64,000 nucleotides of DNA from Ophiura sarsii (GCA_035610835.1 CM069452.1:26355121-26419120), one strand, 5' to 3'. Positions 22,304 through 33,907 are shown, numbered from the stretch's first letter. Translations and numbers: made by a program. The notes: a model not told the origin generated them from the letters alone.

Positions 22304-23065
22304 AAAGGGCCAAAATATCACTCAGAATTGCTGTTTGAACATTCGTTGGGCAACACAATCATAGCCTGTATATCTGTCATCGAGATAAATTGTAATGACA
22401 AATTATTCTAAAAATGGCGGCAATGCTTCTATTCTTAAATTCGTAATACTGGTTTTCATTAGGCCCCTCAATATAAAACACACGCTGAAAGGTTTGCAAA
22501 ATAATTCACAATACCATAAAACTGTTCAATTTGCTGGACGCACTGTGCAAGTCACTGTAATCACATGCTACATGTTTCTCACATTCCATTCATGTGGACT
22601 TTTCTTCAAAAAAGGTTTTCACTTAATAAATGTTGTGCACAACATTGATGATGTTTAATAAGGATTATATCAATCTAAAATTTAAAAAAGAATCATTGTA
22701 GGGAACCTTTTTCTCTTCCCTACCTCTTTCCATTTGTTGCATGCTTGACTTTATTTAGCCGATTATACTATGTTTTCATATAAAAGTGCAATTTTACAGT
22801 TCAGGAAACTTTTGTCTGTATTTTGGAAAAAACCCAGATAGCTATTATTGTAAGTTTGTCTCTATCCAAATATGTTATACTGCGATTTATCTAACCAGGG
22901 ATATAGAGTTTTGAAAAGGTTTCGAAACTTTTGGGACACTCTGTACTTTGTACTGGCTGATTTTGTCGGTTATTGTGGAAAATCAAAACAAAAGGTTTAA
23001 GGCCCGCGGAATTTCTATTGGGGCTTTGCCCCTTGGGAAAACCCCTTTGGCCTGAAACCATTTGT

Positions 23066-23536
23066 GGGCGCACCACACCAAAAAACTTTCTCATTGAAAT
23101 ACGTGTAAAAGTGCCATATTTCAAGACACCTTTTCTACCCTCCGGTTACATTTATGGCATACTTGTCACCTATGACCATTTTCAGTAACATCTCAACTTT
23201 AATTTAAGCCTTGTTTCATGAGGTGTTATTAACCTAAATTTTCCGCTACGGACCTGCACACAGCGCCCTCACTTTTTCACGTTTTCTGGCATGCCTGTTC
23301 ACCATTTAGGCAGGTGCTTACGCCCTGGGCACTATTTAGGTCGATAAATTAAAAATATCGTATTTTATCATTGTAGGTGCAACGGATAGGTCCCATTCGT
23401 TCATTTAAATACAAACATACCATCCCCGGAGAAACAAATTGCCCGAAAACATCACATTTACAAGCCTAGTCTTCAAGCTTTTCCGGAACTACTACAGGAT
23501 TACACGAATTGCGCATTGATTTGGTGCAGTGCTCCC
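23066..23536. mobile_element. Intronic insertion in SDR-B with TTGT duplication
   Basis: 471-bp insert in intron 3. Ends GGGCGCACCACACCAAA and the inverse of the right end (GGGAGCACTGCACCAAA) match at 14 of 17 positions. TTGT is duplicated at 23062-23065 and 23537-23540. The C copy has an uninterrupted 'accatttgttttgat' near 39323-39337. Confidence 0.75.
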
Positions 23537-23644
23537 TTGTTTTGGTTTTCCACAATTACCTAAACACAGCCAGTATGCAGCGTTTAACCTCCAATTAGGA
23601 AATATCATATTCAATGATTACTATTCATTTTGAAGTTGACTTAC

Positions 23645-23738
23645 CAAACATTAAACTCTCTCAATGGTGGCGCTATAGCTTCACTGAATCCCTCGAGCGC
23701 AAACTTGGAAGAAATGTATGTTACCGGCCCAGGAATAC
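23645..23738 (-). CDS. SDR copy B, exon 3
   Basis: 94-nt exon with acceptor AG at 23740-23739 and donor GTAAGT at 23644. Encodes residues 149-180, GIPGPVTYISSKFALEGF onward, containing the catalytic Tyr156 and Lys160 (YxxxK). Phases fit exons 2 and 4. It is too short for most ORF callers and was found by the YxxxK motif and splice sites; exon 3 of copy C is nearly identical. Confidence 0.85.
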
Positions 23739-24029
23739 CTGAAAATAAAAGAAAAACTAAGCCATTCTGATTCTGATTTTTGTTTAATTCTTAATCGTGT
23801 ATAGTTGTTAAGGCCTAGTGTACGACGCCTCTCACTTGCGGAGCTTTTTTATAGTATAGGCGAGTAAATCATCATCATAAAATTTGTTTCATAGCGAAGT
23901 GGTTCTCGAATACTTATGGATATTTTGAAATGCTAATCATGACATCCAAATCATCAATCCAGAACTATTTTGTTTGAATAGAATGTGATTGACTTTCAAA
24001 AAGAGAAGCATGCTTGGATCCATAATTAT

Positions 24030-24474
24030 GGGAAGTGTCAACCCTCTTTGGCGCCAAATTTATCAAGCACTGTAACTTTTAAACCATTAATGAAATGTAC
24101 ATAAAAGTATACATATTTTTAATGAAATGAGTCAGAGAATCCATTTTCGGTATCAAATTTCACTAAAAATAGTGATTTTCAAATTTTAGCCCAAATAACA
24201 CTCTTTTGGCGCCAACATTTTACGGTCAACCTAACTAAATCAAAAATTCCAACATTTCACCAAAATCATCCAAAGCCAAATATCTTGGCTTTTTGGCTTA
24301 ACAATTTCGAAAAAAGTGGGCTACAAAATGAAAATAACTATTTTTAGTAAAATTTGATACCAGAAATGGATTTTCTGACTCATTTCATTTAAAAAATGTA
24401 TACTTTTATGTACATTACATTATTAATCTTAAAGTTACAGTGCTGTATTTCATAAAAAGGGGTTGACAGTACCC
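24030..24474. mobile_element. Foldback element in intron 2 of SDR-B
   Basis: 445-bp insert absent from copy C. GGGAAGTGTCAACCC and the inverse GGGTACTGTCAACCCC start diverged inverted arms of about 150 bp (both contain 'agtatacat' and 'tcagatgaaatgagtcag'-like text). No target duplication is clear. Confidence 0.6.
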
Positions 24475-24633
24475 TTAAATGCTTCATAGTGCGCCATAAA
24501 CACGAAGCACACGCTTGGTCTAGACTCTAGAGGTACCAAATAGCGATGTAGGTTAGACCTTATCAGAAGAAAACCATGAACGAGTCAATCTAGTGCTACA
24601 AATTATCAAAATATAAATTATTATTCAGCATAC

Positions 24634-24813
24634 CCCTAAATCCCAGCACACTGGACATCTGGAGAATTCTGCCGTTCCGCCTAGCTTTCATGAATGGCAC
24701 AACGGCTTTTGTCATCCTGACGCATCCAAAGTAGTTGACGTTCATAACCTCCATGTATTCATCTATGGGAGCGGTCTCCCACCAAATCCCCTTATATATA
24801 CCTGCATTATTTA
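24634..24813 (-). CDS. SDR copy B, exon 2
   Basis: 180-nt exon, acceptor AG at 24815-24814, donor GTATGC at 24633. Its first two bases complete Val89, then NNAG (residues 90-93), the structural motif of classical SDRs. The end has QMSSVLGFR with catalytic Ser143. The frame is intact and matches copy C exon 2 at all but about six residues (Y95S, I106M, E108K, M110I, V114I, M141I). Confidence 0.9.
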
Positions 24814-25699
24814 CTGTAAAGATCACAATAATAGAGGATGTCAAAGATTTCAAGTACTACGGTATATGTGTATGGATTAAAAACCCGAAGAGTCACAATC
24901 ATGGGAAAATGGTTGGCAGAGTCCAAATTAAGGGGAAAGCGGTCCTCTACCGCAATGTTGATCCAAGTAATGTTATCAGAAGCCTTGACAGTTCCCCCAG
25001 CATTGATTGAAGAGGGTGGGGAAGGATATAAGAAAGGGGGGGGGGGGGAGATTTCTGCTTATTATTTAAACAGTGCTATATCCCAAGTCTGATCTCAATT
25101 GCGAGTAGAGCACGTATGTAATATGTAGCGTCAAATGTGCCAACTATTTTGTCCATGATTGCAGCAGCATGGGGCGCATGTAACTAATCAAAGATCTAAG
25201 GAATCACATTTCATCGCTTACGGAAGCACCTACGATTAATGTTCCCATTTGTAAATAAAAAAGGCCCTGTTTCAAGACACGTTGACGACTTTTTATAAAC
25301 ACGCCAATAACTTGCACCAGTGTTCATCCGTCTCCCACTGGTCAAGTTGTTGCTTTATTCTACACATTATTATTGCTTTGCAAATTGTTTTAGCTACATG
25401 TAGTATGGGGTAGAGCAGACGAAAAGAGATCAGTGGTTATATGCAAATTAGAGGAATGCTAGCTTTGGGAATAAGTAGAGCGTGGTGCTGTGGATACAAG
25501 GGACTGGTCAGTAGGTATAGTATAAATGCTTGTAATTCTAAGACATACATTCATTATGAGAGTACATCTTATAATCGTAACACTTTCAAGGGACTGGTCA
25601 GTATTATCAGTAAATATATTGGTATAGTAATGCTTGTAATAATAAGACATGTATATACAATAATTATGAGAGTATATCTTATAATCATAACAGATTGAT

Positions 25700-26083
25700 T
25701 GTTGTATCAATAGGCCCCTAATATACATTATCATTGGTGAGTGACCAAATTAACAGTGATGACTTCTTTAATGGATGTGTTATTTGTTTTAACGGTGGTT
25801 ATAGTTTGATCAGCTCTAATTGACGAGAAATATTCAGTTTTTATCTTTCCGCGTGCAGAAGTAATCCAAGCGTGCCCGCGCGATGATGGCGATTTTTGTC
25901 GGACGCACACGTAAAAGATGCACGAGTTTGTTGTTTTCATGTGCGCTCGCGTCCTTCTGTATTTATTCACTGCTGTAAGGAGGCTTCGCCAATTTGGAAC
26001 TGATCAAACTATAGCGACAACACTATCACAAAACTAAATTTAATAAGATGGGTAAATAAAACTGCAAATATAACTGTATTTAC
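25700..26083. other. Intron 1 of SDR-B, proximal part
   Basis: 25080-25690 is co-linear with pieces of 40430-44985 upstream of copy C. From 26012 to 26083 it is nearly identical to 1519-1590 beside copy A exon 1. No gene; the minus ORF at 25731-25970 has no recognisable motif. Confidence 0.5.
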
Positions 26084-26107
26084 CAAGGATATCAATCGTT
26101 CCTTCTT
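26084..26107 (-). CDS. SDR copy B, exon 1, 3' fragment
   Basis: The last 24 nt of exon 1 (EGTIDIL region, donor G|GTAAAT at 26083), separated from the rest by the 26108-28084 transposon. TTCTT at 26103-26107 is the left target duplication. Confidence 0.85.
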
Positions 26108-28084
26108 CATAGGCGTAGCCAGGATTATTTTATCCGGGGGGCACTCAGGCTCAGATCCAGAAAAACTGAATTTGATAAGGTACCATCCAAGCGGTGCGCA
26201 GCACTGCCCTCCGAGCTATGCTCGGACAGGGGGGTGTCTGAGGGGGGATGTGCCCCCCTCAGTAGTAGAAAAAATTTCAATTTTGGAACTCATTTGGTGC
26301 GATCTGGTGTATACTTTTGACCAAAATTTAATCGAAAAGCCACCTCTTCATTTCCAATAAATATTTTGTTTTTTATCAAAGCACGAAAGAAGTTGAGCAT
26401 TATACTGATATATTCTTGATTTAAGTATATTCCCCCTCAGAATTGGACTTTTTTCAATTTTCGAACTCATTTGGTGCGATCTGGTGTATACTTTTGACTA
26501 ACATTTTATCGAAAAGTCACCTCTTCATTTCTAATAAAATTTAAAAAAATTATCAATGCACGAAAGAAGTTGAGCATAATTATACTAATATATTCTAGAT
26601 ATTTGCTATATTACTGGCAATAAAAACATTTTCTTTCAGGTAATTCTATCTTCTTTTTTGTACGTTATATGAATATCAAAATCTTAATTTAAAAGAAAAC
26701 TAAAGCTGCAAATCAAAATCATATATTTTTGAAATTATTATTAATCAGATAGGGCCTACCTATACATTGACGAAGTAAAGTAAAAAGTAACCTGATACCT
26801 TAACAGGCGCGCGTATCGCGCGAAAAATATGCTATTTTACTACAGTTTGCTATGATTGAGGCTTGCCTTCATAAAAGTTTCATAAAGATAAAGTTAATGT
26901 TTGAAGTCACATTAGCGCGTAGCGCACAACATTTGATACTAATTTGTTATGAAGCTAAATGTAATGTTTGAAGGTTCATGCGAGCTTAGCGCGCAAAATT
27001 GCATATTTTACACTAATTGAGCGACTTTTTTTGCTGATAACAAGCTTCTAAAAAGAAATGTAAATATTTTGAGGTTCTAAAACATCCACGGACAACAAGA
27101 AACGGACAACAAGAAATGAAGTCACACAAGGACTGGTCCCAAGTCTTATCGTTTGGGGCATGTGCGTGCGTAGCGCGCAATTTTGTTTGCTATTCTACAT
27201 ATTTTGCCAATTTTCGCTGGTACAAGCTTAAAAAAGCAAATATTTGGAGGCTAATGAGCAAAACGCGCAGAATATTGGCTTCTTAACTAATTTTGTCATG
27301 ACCGAGATACATTTTGTCTTAAAATTAGATCCCAAAATTAAAGTTAACGTTCATGTCACGTGCGCGCGTAGCGCGCGCATTTTTTGGGGCTATTTTACAT
27401 AAATTGTGCCGCGATTGAGATACCAACCACGCAAAATTGACTTCTTTACATTAATTTTACCAAGATTGAGATACATTGTTGCTTCTATTAAAATGTCACA
27501 TTTTATTTTTATTTTTTTACGAAAACCCCTGGCTTCTTTATACTTATTTGTCACATTTGAGATATATTTTGGCCTTATGACACTGCTTTTATTGTTAAAT
27601 GTTTTGCTATTTTACCCGGTTTTGCTAGGATTGAGGTACATTTTGGCTTCAAACTATCTTCTTAATTTGCAATGAATTTATTTTTTGGGGAAGGGGCACA
27701 TACAACGAAAAATGCTATCTTTGTATTTGAACGTCATAATTTAACTATGATTTCTCTTATCAAAATTGAGGCGACAATGGCAAAATTGGGTGACAAGGGA
27801 GAAGGAGCGGTCGGCCCCTTCTTAACCCTCTGGCTACGCCATTATTGCCTTGATGTGCCGGGAACGTACAAAATAAGGGGTGGGGGCATGGACACTTACT
27901 ATGTAACAAATAAAGAACTCTATACCATCTACTATTTCTCTTTTCTTTCTTCCTTTTTCTCTCTTTTTCTTCTCCTTTTCTTTCTTTTTCTTCTTCTTCT
28001 TCTTCTCCTTTTTTTTTTTTTTTTTTTGGTGCCAGGGACCCGGGGGGCACGTGCCCCCCAGGCCCCCCCCTGGCTCCGCCAATG
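26108..28084. mobile_element. 1,977-bp DNA transposon inserted in SDR-B exon 1
   Basis: Flanked by TTCTT at 26103-26107 and 28085-28089; the intact exon in copy A has this sequence once. Ends CATAGGCGTAGCCAGG and the inverse of the right end CATTGGCGGAGCCAGG match at 14 of 16. From left to right it holds: a GC-rich end, two direct copies (about 177 bp apart) of a module with 'aactcatttggtgcgatctg', GCGC-motif subrepeats at 26800-27400, a TTC/T tract at about 27940-28027, and a GGGACCCGGGGGGC end. No transposase reading frame is recognisable, so it is non-autonomous. A 5-bp target duplication with a GGCGNAGCCAGG terminus does not by itself name a superfamily. Confidence 0.85.
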
Positions 28085-28089
28085 TTCTT

Positions 28090-28330
28090 TGTCTGTAATT
28101 GCTTTCACTGTTTTGTCAATAGTTTCCTGTTTGGTCACATCAAGTTCCATGATGAACAGTGTATCTTCTAATGCACTGCCAGCTTTACTTTTGATATCAA
28201 TAGAACCGCTCGTTGTATTACGCATAGAAGCGTATACCTTAAACCGACGCTGTGGATCCTTGGCAAGGTGCAAAGCTATGCCTTGACCAATGCCTTTAGA
28301 GCAACCTGTTATTAGCACGACGGACGCCAT
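28090..28330 (-). CDS. SDR copy B, exon 1, 5' fragment
   Basis: Starts at ATG 28330. Gives the same first 82 residues as copy A apart from about three changes, with TGCSKGIG at 8-15. The frame then runs into the transposon (HWRSQGGAWGARAP is transposon-encoded and meaningless). Confidence 0.85.
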
Positions 28331-28375
28331 TACAATTTTCGGTCAACTGCACGGTTCCTATCTCCTCCTATTTTA

Positions 28376-29057
28376 TTGTTTTAATCTGTACCTTAACCTA
28401 TGTCAAAACAAGAAATGTCTTTAAAAAAGACAACGCCTCAGCTTAAACAAACAAAGATTTTTGCTTTAATGGGTTGGGTGTATTTTTTCACAAATTATTC
28501 AAAGAAAATGTTAAAGGTGTTAAAGTGTAAAAATGAATTTGTCTTGGCATGTGTGAAGCTTTCTTTTTATCCCCCCGCCCAAATAAATTTGTGTGTAAGT
28601 AAAGTAACGTAACGTAACGTAACGTAAATTAACTTAACGTAACGTAAAGTAACCTAACATAAAGTAATTATTCATTATGTAATGATATGCAATGTAACCT
28701 AAAGTAAGGTAACTTAAAGTAACGTCAAGTAACGTTACGTAAAGTAACTTAAAGTTACGTAACGTTACGTAAAGTAACCTAAGATAAAGAAACGTAACGT
28801 AAAGTAACGTAACGTAAAGTAACGTAACGTAAAGTAACGTAACGTAAAGTAACGTAAAGTAAAGTAACGTAACGTAATGTAAAGTAACTTAAGGTCCGTA
28901 ATATGAAGTTCCCCATCTCCCATGAATTGCATAAACAATTCAGATTGTATGCAAATTCAATTTTGAAAATTTGGATTCAGACATCGTCTTAAATATAAAA
29001 AAGTTAAGAACCCATTTGTAAACAATTTCATTGGCACCCAATTCTGATAGTCCAATA
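28376..29057. other. Upstream flank of SDR-B with microsatellite
   Basis: 28395-28520 resembles the inverse of 6620-6730 ('aaagacaacgcct', 'ggttgggtgta'), a dispersed repeat. After the pentanucleotide tract (listed separately) no gene is seen. Confidence 0.4.
28595..28893. repeat. AACGT/AAAGT pentanucleotide microsatellite
   Basis: About 300 bp of GTAAC and GTAAA pentamers ('gtaacgtaaagtaacgtaa'), with CpG-containing units interspersed with AGT units. Interruptions near 28655-28760 suggest an old array with a younger, more regular right half (28795-28880). Confidence 0.9.
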
Positions 29058-29714
29058 CAGTAATAACTGTAATTAAAGTGCGTATTATATTACAGTTTTA
29101 CCGTGCCTGTGTTATAACACGGTAACATGTGTTACGGTATATTACAGTTGTTACTGTCCCTGTGTTACAGGGTGTTAGCGCCCTCAACGGAATAAATCGC
29201 AATAACACTGACAATGTCAGTATACGTACAAATATAAAATACGTACAGTATACGTATTTTATATTTGACACCGTTGAAATGATATTGATACATAATTATA
29301 TGCCAAAATACTCAGGGGGTTGGTGGTCGGGGAGGTAAAAACAAGGATCGGGAGGTAAAAACAAGGATGGCACAATCATAAACTATAAGTATTGGATATC
29401 CAACAATCTTAAACTATAAATATTGGATATCCAACAATCTTAAACTATAAATATTGGATATCCAACAATCTTAAACAATAAATATCGGATATCCAACATT
29501 CTTAAACTATTTTCGTTAGTGTTATTGCGATTTATTCCGTGCAAGTGAGCAATATAGCGTTTCTAGCGGGGTTTCTGGTCTGGCAATAGCCCGTTTGCGT
29601 GTTATAACACAGGAACAGTAACAACTGTAATATACCGTAACACGTGTTACCGTGTTATAACACAGGCACAGTAAAACTGTAATATAATACGCACTTTAAT
29701 TACAGTTACTACTG
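29058..29714. mobile_element. Foldback element with 110-bp arms and 31-bp internal repeats
   Basis: Arms 29058-29167 and 29605-29714 are nearly perfect inverted repeats starting CAGTAATAACTGTAATTAAA. The centre has an AT-rich palindrome near 29220-29260 and four 31-bp tandem repeats (29375-29510, 'aatattggatatccaacaat'). It abuts, and probably truncates, the LINE reverse transcriptase on its right. Confidence 0.75.
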
Positions 29715-30662
29715 TGATGGCCTTCCATACTGGTCTTTCAAGCATGCAGTTTTTCATGTCCTGCCTAGTAAGTCCTGTATCCTCTGATAAAAGCTTGATG
29801 TAATTCTTTCGTGGTGGTCCTCTAGCCTTGTGTCCATGCTTGGGTTGCCACAGGAGAACTTTGGAGACTGCTTCCTCTTCCCTTCTGGCACAGTGGCCGG
29901 CAAATTTTAATCTCCTCCGTCTTAGCCTCTCTGATATTGGTAGCAGGTTCCCATATAGATCTTTGTTGGTGGTGTGAGATTGCCATGATACATTAAGTGC
30001 TTTTCTTAAGAGGCGAGTGTAGCAACCATCCAGCGCTTTTCTCATTTTATCTGTTAGTGTCCAAGTCTCGGCTCCATAGGTCAAAACAGATTCAACAGTG
30101 GTGGTAAACAGCTTTATTTTCAGGTTTCTTGGGAGTTTACTGTTCCATATTTTTGTCATGCTGTTACAGGCTTTCCAAGCTTGAGCCTTTCTTATGTTGA
30201 AATCTTGTTCACTACTAGCAATCCAGGCACCAAGGTATTTGAAGTCTTGGACAATTTCAAGATCATTACCATCCAGTGTTTTAATTGGTGTTGGAGCTTC
30301 TTTGTACAGCATTGCCTTTGTTTTTTTGGCGTTCATCCCAAGACCAACTGTAAGCGCAGCTGCTTCCACCAGATGTAGTAGTTCCTCTGCATCCCGTAGA
30401 TTGTCAGCAAGGAGAGCAATGTCGTCTGCGAAGTCGAGGTCTGTAATTGTCTGCGGCCCTATTCTTCTACTTTGTCTGGGAACAAGTGTGAAGCCTAGTT
30501 GCTCTTCTTTTCCTGCCAATGCCTTCCTCAGTACATAGTCTAGGATGATTATGAACAAAAACGGTGCTAGTGTATCACCCTGAAGAACCCCTGCTTGTAT
30601 TTCGAAGTCCTTAGTGATGCCATCTGGAGAAGTAACATGTGCTTTGGTTTGTTGGTCTTTAT
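29715..30662 (-). pseudogene. LINE reverse transcriptase fragment
   Basis: The frame from 30662 downward gives SPDGI, then GVLQGDTLAPFLF (RT motif before the catalytic site), LDFADDIALLA (catalytic ADD), a thumb region, then ESVLTYGAETWTLT and RRRLKFAGHCARR. It is clearly homologous to 13686-15565 but a separate copy with many differences. It lacks the endonuclease and the first half of the RT, starting next to an ACAGGGTGG-like element end at about 30663, and ends at the 29058-29714 foldback. The remaining frame has no internal stop. Confidence 0.85.
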
Positions 30663-31137
30663 TCTACCACCCTGTATACCAAGACATTATTTTATCACCT
30701 TGTAAAGACACTGTAACAAATTCCAGTGGAAATGATCGATAATAATCGATAATCGATAGATAGATAGATAGTTTAATATCGACTAAATCGGCACAACCCT
30801 TCATTATGAATTGAATCTCCAGAAATCCACCCCTATCCGTCAATGGAATCACTAGCTGCTTCATATGCATATGATATGATAATGAAGTAAATGTAGAGAA
30901 AATCTAATTATGAATAACTCCAGTGAACTTATGAAACGAATCTTTGTCAAATAAAACACCCACTTCGCGTCTTGACAATCCGCCCAATTTCCCTATCCAA
31001 ACATGAACATTTCTAATCATGACTTTAAGGCCAACAGCTTCACCTTTTCAGGTATCTTATACATTGTACTTATTTATATTCCATTAATACAAGTAATACG
31101 ATATTGTTTTTGCAATTTAACCCTATTGTTAATGTAG
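30663..31137. other. Flank shared with 6730-7570
   Basis: 30735-30870 matches 6740-6860 and 30875-31100 matches 7240-7560: the duplicated upstream flank of SDR genes. A GATA microsatellite-like run is at about 30755-30770. No gene. Confidence 0.5.
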
Positions 31138-31409
31138 ATAATATCGTTGGTATGTATTCTGCTCCTCATCATCGAAGTAATGTCATGATAATAGTATCGC
31201 TGTACAAACGGTACCGCGCGAATAATAGAACACAGCAATAAATAGGCTTTCTAAACTTATTCTTCGACACGCGACTTTTAGCTAATTTTTAAGTTGGCAT
31301 GTGACACGGTTGAAAAATATTCCAAATGCGACACACGACATCTCCCGACATGGCTACAGCCCTGGTATTTTGTAAACCCATGACCTTGTGACGTACGGTA
31401 TTATAGACC

Positions 31410-31545
31410 CCTTTACTTGGGCAAATATCCGTGCTCTCTCCCCCTTCTATTCCCCTTCCCTCCTCCTCTCTCCCTCTCACTTTTTTTGTTTGTAGAAAAT
31501 TTACCTGTGCCCCCCCCCCCCCCCCCCCCCCCCTGGATCCGCTAC
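31410..31545. mobile_element. CT-rich / poly-C transposon end
   Basis: A CT-rich tract, then TTTTT, then a run of about 23 C (31511-31533), then TGGATCCGCTACT. The same layout as the right ends at 1518, 5869 and 28084. The left part cannot be delimited. Confidence 0.5.
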
Positions 31546-31550
31546 TCTAG

Positions 31551-31831
31551 TAGCCGCATGATCCGATATAGCCGACCTTTTCTGCTCGCTTTGCTTGTGA
31601 GTTTTTTTACACTTCACTTTTCAACATCCGCAAGCTAGAGAATAATGTCACTTGGATATTTAAAGTTCCTTGCAAATGTGACTCATCCTACATCGGCGAA
31701 ACGGGCCGATTGTTTGGTACAAGATTGTAACTAAAAGGGATATTGCAAAGGTATGGTAAAGTATAGCAGAGAGGAGAGAAACGAGGTGGAAAGCGAGCAG
31801 AATACGTCGGCTATCTCGCATCATGCGGCTA
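31551..31831. repeat. Inverted repeat enclosing a GIY-YIG fragment
   Basis: Arms of 43 bp at 31551-31593 and 31789-31831 (TAGCCGCATGATCCGATATA and its inverse, a few mismatches) enclose about 195 bp. The enclosed plus strand encodes a short Penelope-type GIY-YIG fragment, echoing the arrangement at 17615-18355. Confidence 0.6.
31653..31730 (+). pseudogene. GIY-YIG motif fragment (Penelope-like)
   Basis: One frame reads WIFKVPCKCDSSYIGETGRL followed by a short tail and a stop at 31728. The spacing 'VPC-C---YIGETGRL' is that of the GIY-YIG core of Penelope-like endonucleases. About 25 codons remain; clearly a relic. Confidence 0.5.
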
Positions 31832-33907
31832 AAAATAATCACGTAATCATTGTAAGGAGGTTATAAAAATGGCGGAAAGTGTCACTATAAAATGATGGAT
31901 CTGAAAGAGAGGATGAACGGCAGCAATTTTTAATTATTTCTATTTTTCCTTTACTTGATTTATATCTTTTCATTTATTTATTCCTCACAACACCTAAACA
32001 ACAATAATTGAGTTACATTTTAATAAAAGCTACATTTATAATTTACGTTATGATATATGATAGACTCTATAGCTACGTCCCGAAGATTAAAATATGTCCG
32101 CATGGCCCTAGCATAGACTGACTAATATATAAAAAAAACCTTTAAAGGTAAATATATTAAAAGGTTCGCGTGCAGCGCACGCTCTTATTGCATTATCTAA
32201 GACCAAATGACAAAACAAATACAGCCATATAAAGTGTTTTTTATAGATATAGTTTTAACATGAGAAATATTAATTTTAAATGAAATACTACTTTCGTATC
32301 ACGAAATCCGTGAACCGCGCCATCTAATTTTGAAAATACGAACGATTCCATTCAATTTTTTAAGTTAGAACATAACAGTATCAAGACTATCGATTGAAAA
32401 ACATAAGCCGATTGATTTCTTTACCTAACAATTAGCATTTGCAAATGACTATGATTGATAAACATTGCGACTCTTACAAATTGCATGCGAGTTTCTAATA
32501 ATAATATTGACCTATAGGTATTACAGAACAAAGCAAATTAAAGCACATGTGAAATCATTAGTATGGAAAAATAATAATTGTGAGGATAGATCGCAATCGC
32601 AACAACTACTAAATATAAGAGTAACGACAGAAAAAATGTAACCGCAGTGGGACTCGACCGGTGTTTTCTGATTCATGGCCAGACGCTCTACCGCTGAGCT
32701 AAGTAAGAGTGACGCAATTATTATGAAAACGAATTAATATATAGTTGACCATACCATTACCCGTAACATGGGGCTTAAAATGTCTTAAACTTATGTTATT
32801 GTTAAATTGTATCTTAGGTTCTCGCCCAAAAGTTGATTGTATGCTGGAAAAGAATACAATTATGATTTGAAGGTAATGAATAACCCTACTTTTTGCAACA
32901 ATTCTAGACACTCTATTTCGTTCGTAAATATTGTTCTTTCTTGGTTTGACAATTAACACACGTCACATGCAGCCAATATTTTGTCATGTGATTTGTCATG
33001 TGGTCATTGCACTGTGGGACATGCATCGGTCATGTGACTTTTGCCCAGGGCAAACACTTGAGATTCGCAAAGGCCTTTAAGCAAATCAAAAGTCCTAGGA
33101 CACCATGCGTGCTGCAAATTGAGAGAAAACGCTGGGAACCCGTTTGAACTACTGTGTTAGCTTCTTATATGGTATTCTAGGTTTACAAATTGATGACAAA
33201 TTCTTATAAGTTTGTTAAACAAATATGAGATATTTTTTGAGACATTTTTAGTTTACAGGGAAAACATTTATATTATATATTGCAATATTCAGTGATTTAA
33301 AATTTCTCGTTGATATGTTTAGTTAATTTAAGCGGAAAATTAGCTTGACAATATTACTTAGTAATGATGAAATGTTTTGTAACTTTGTAATATGCCCAGG
33401 TCACACGGGGCAATGCGAAAGAATAGGGAATTGTGATGATTTCGATTTATGATATGAAAGACATGGTGTTAAAATATAACTTTTAAAATTCCATACTAAA
33501 TATTCTATTTTAAAGATGAATAAAGAGGTCAATTCTCAATTAAATTAGAAAGATTAAAGACTAGGGACAGTTTTGGACTCAATCCATTGACAAATAAATA
33601 CGAAGTTTATATGAAAGGAGGTCACAAATTGACATACTTGATTGATTATTCATGAGCTATTTTCAATGGGAAATTTGTATGGGGATTCAACAAGGCACTG
33701 TTTTTTCTCAAACTTCATGGAATGGAATGAGCAGATGTTGCAGGAAACATGGATTTTATTAATGAGAAGAGATTCAGCAACATATTTGTTCCAGTCATAG
33801 TGAAAAAAACCAGTCCAAAGTTAACGCCGGGATGGTTTTGACACCATAACCGAGTGTCCTAAGACTTTTGGTTGCTATAGTGTCTATCATTCTTTATATT
33901 CTAAGAC
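31832..33907. other. Downstream flank of SDR-C
   Basis: 32097-32660 and 32865-32985 match 18536-19110 and 19466-19590. 32990-33500 is extra sequence not found in the B copy. 33505-33907 matches 19583-20820 apart from the MITE missing here. No gene is seen except a tRNA-like sequence. Confidence 0.5.
32643..32706 (-). ncRNA. tRNA-like sequence (SINE head or tRNA pseudogene)
   Basis: On the minus strand: TTAGCTCAGCGGTAGAGCG (box A / D-arm), an anticodon-like arm TCTGG..ATCAGA, and GGTCGAGTCCC (box B lacking one T). The acceptor stem does not pair well and position 33 is not T, so a functional tRNA is unlikely. Confidence 0.45.

Larger units (their letters stand above)
21045..28330 (-). pseudogene. 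SDR copy B gene (RDH8/17beta-HSD1-like), exon 1 split by a transposon
   Basis: Gene span with exons 28330-28090 plus 26107-26084 (one exon split by an insert), 24813-24634, 23738-23645 and 21372-21045. Without the insert the coding length is 867 nt with consistent phases (265+180+94+328), giving 288 residues. Motifs: TGCSKGIG 8-15, NNAG 90-93, catalytic Ser143, Tyr156 and Lys160 (Y-I-S-S-K), with the Ser-Tyr spacing of 13 seen in 17beta-HSD1. A 1,977-bp DNA transposon with TTCTT duplications interrupts codons 81-83. All other exons are open, so inactivation would be recent, unless the insert is spliced out, for which I see no clear flanking GT-AG pair. Expected function: NAD(P)H-dependent retinoid or steroid oxidoreductase. 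Confidence 0.75.

Noticed and set aside
27932..28069. Lysine/arginine-rich extension of SDR-B exon 1
   Set aside because: Reads into the transposon's TTC/T tract; frame similarity is accidental.
30194..30538. Plus-strand ORF of 114 codons
   Set aside because: Antisense shadow of the second LINE reverse transcriptase.
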